NCBI GenBank assembly: GCA_958450365.1 | Contig: CAUEEP010000728.1 | Coordinates: 2,511,001 to 2,575,000, forward strand | DNA from: Mesorhabditis belari | Lineage: Eukaryota > Nematoda > Chromadorea > Rhabditida > Rhabditidae | Length of the DNA stretch: 64,000 nucleotides | Direction: 5' to 3' | Part shown: positions 63,073 to 64,000 of the stretch, in pieces | Layout: the number at the start of each line of letters is the position of its first letter | Numbering within the stretch: the first letter of the stretch is position 1 | Notes under the pieces: generated by a model | Databases searched by the model: none | Told to the model about the DNA's origin: nothing | What the model saw: the letters and a program-made list of their open reading frames with translations, nothing else | Translations under genes and position numbers: made by a program

Positions 63073-63096
63073 ATGGCTGGAACCGCTGACGCTGCT
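63073..63096 (+). CDS. Probable first coding exon of a gene continuing beyond the window
   Basis: ATGGCTGGAACCGCTGACGC encodes MAGTADA(A) and is followed by a consensus donor (GCT|GTAAGT). Its GC content and its position after a pyrimidine-rich leader support a real start with a long first intron. The product cannot be named from eight residues. Confidence 0.45.
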
Positions 63097-64000
63097 GTAA
63101 GTTTATTTTCTGAGCTTGGATTAATTGGTACTTTTGGAGAGTGTTTATTAAGTCAAAGGCAGGCTTCAACCCTCAAGAGCTATACGTTTTCTTTCTACGA
63201 CTAAGCTTACTAATCTTCAACCTTCTTAACTTGCTTATGATCAACCAAAATCTTTAATCTAGCAGAAGCTTTACTAATTCATGATCTATAGCTCAATCTC
63301 AAGAGTTAAATCTAGCAATAGATTCTTTATGAATCTATTAAGCTCAAACTTCAAAGATCGTACTTCAAGAACCTTCTAATCTTAAATGAATTCTAATCTT
63401 TCATCAAAGCTCACTGTTTTTACTGAATCCAAATTATTGGCATTATCTTTCTCACATATTTTTCTTTTTTTCATCAAGGTTTTCATTTGGGTTTGGTCGG
63501 ATATCTCGATGAGAAGTGATGGGAAGAAAAAGAGGGGAGAGGGGATGAAGGATCGGCTCTGATGAAGTGCGGGGAAGGGACGAGGCAAAGGGAAATGCTT
63601 AGTGTCTAGAGAGGGAAAATTACTCTTTTTCACCCGAAAGCTTTTTTGGGCTTTTCATCTTTTATTGAGCATTCGCACGGTTCTGATATAGTAAGAGCGC
63701 TGTGTGGAAAACTGGAAAACTGAATACTTTCGTATTTTTGCACCGCCATTAAGTTACGATGCAAATTGATCTTTGTCATTTTACTTTATCATTAAATTTT
63801 AGCATATTTTATCCTAGTTTTGATATGCTTTTGAATAGATTTAAGTTAGAATTAATGAATATAAAGATAATAAAGTCATTTCCCCTTATCTTTACCAAAC
63901 TAGAGACACACAGACCAAAGAAATTTACATTTATTCTGTTTAGATTGACGGAAAATACGAAAAAAATCATATACAGGCTGAAAAATAAGAATTTTCTTTG
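63097..64000. other. Probable long first intron, no exon seen
   Basis: AT-rich with a T-rich tract near 63460 and a purine-rich stretch at 63520-63600. No convincing exon in either strand. Confidence 0.4.

Noticed and set aside
62778..63089. 103-codon Ser/Pro-rich open frame
   Set aside because: Composition artefact of a pyrimidine-rich leader; the better start is the ATG at 63073 in another frame with a consensus donor.

Overview
The window is nuclear DNA of a nematode, most likely a rhabditid. Every protein gene recognised is split into many small exons by GT-AG introns, often 40-60 bp, with the short nematode acceptor tttag/ttttcag. The families are typical of free-living nematodes: C-type lectins, a tandem cluster of Cys-loop channels, an ER FKBP, a carboxylesterase and a tyrosine/glycine-rich secreted peptide. 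The DNA is AT-rich and crowded with foldback elements and minisatellites. Coding spans below run from start codon to stop codon and include introns. I read the exons by eye from splice signals and protein similarity; where exon lengths are summed they give whole codons, except where a defect is noted.

Layout. 1-5065 and 36627-39936 are the arms of one large inverted repeat carrying two C-type lectin genes. The left arm holds an intact lectin (3697-4691, minus), a lectin pseudogene (722-1181) and a 5'-truncated RTE-type LINE (1419-3440) absent from the right arm. The right arm holds a frameshifted lectin and the same pseudogene. Inside the loop on the minus strand are a Tc1-like transposon (5240-6870), HMG-CoA synthase (7598-10881), an acetyl-CoA hydrolase/CoA-transferase (12573-16284), a Gly/Tyr-rich secreted peptide (19568-21461) and a two-domain ER FKBP (21997-25408). 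On the plus strand are tRNA-Gly(UCC) at 7117-7187 and a 17-exon carboxylesterase (27348-34142). Mariner and RTE relics lie at 34.2-36.3 kb.

Right of the inverted repeat is a third, intact lectin gene (40181-41356), then five tandem same-strand Cys-loop ligand-gated ion channel genes A-E (42698-62313). All five have 12 exons with almost identical internal exon lengths. A, B and E look intact. C has lost the AG of one acceptor. D stays open only if a donor and an acceptor have both shifted. A second Tc1-like copy sits inside the last intron of E, which would be only 40 bp without it. A probable first exon of another plus-strand gene lies at 63073-63096.

How it fits together: HMG-CoA synthase and acetyl-CoA hydrolase both draw on the acetyl-CoA pool. 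The lectins share a promoter-proximal GATA site and a TATA-like box, which suggests intestinal or defence expression. The channel cluster looks like a recent local expansion. I found no viral sequence, CRISPR array or bacterial operon.
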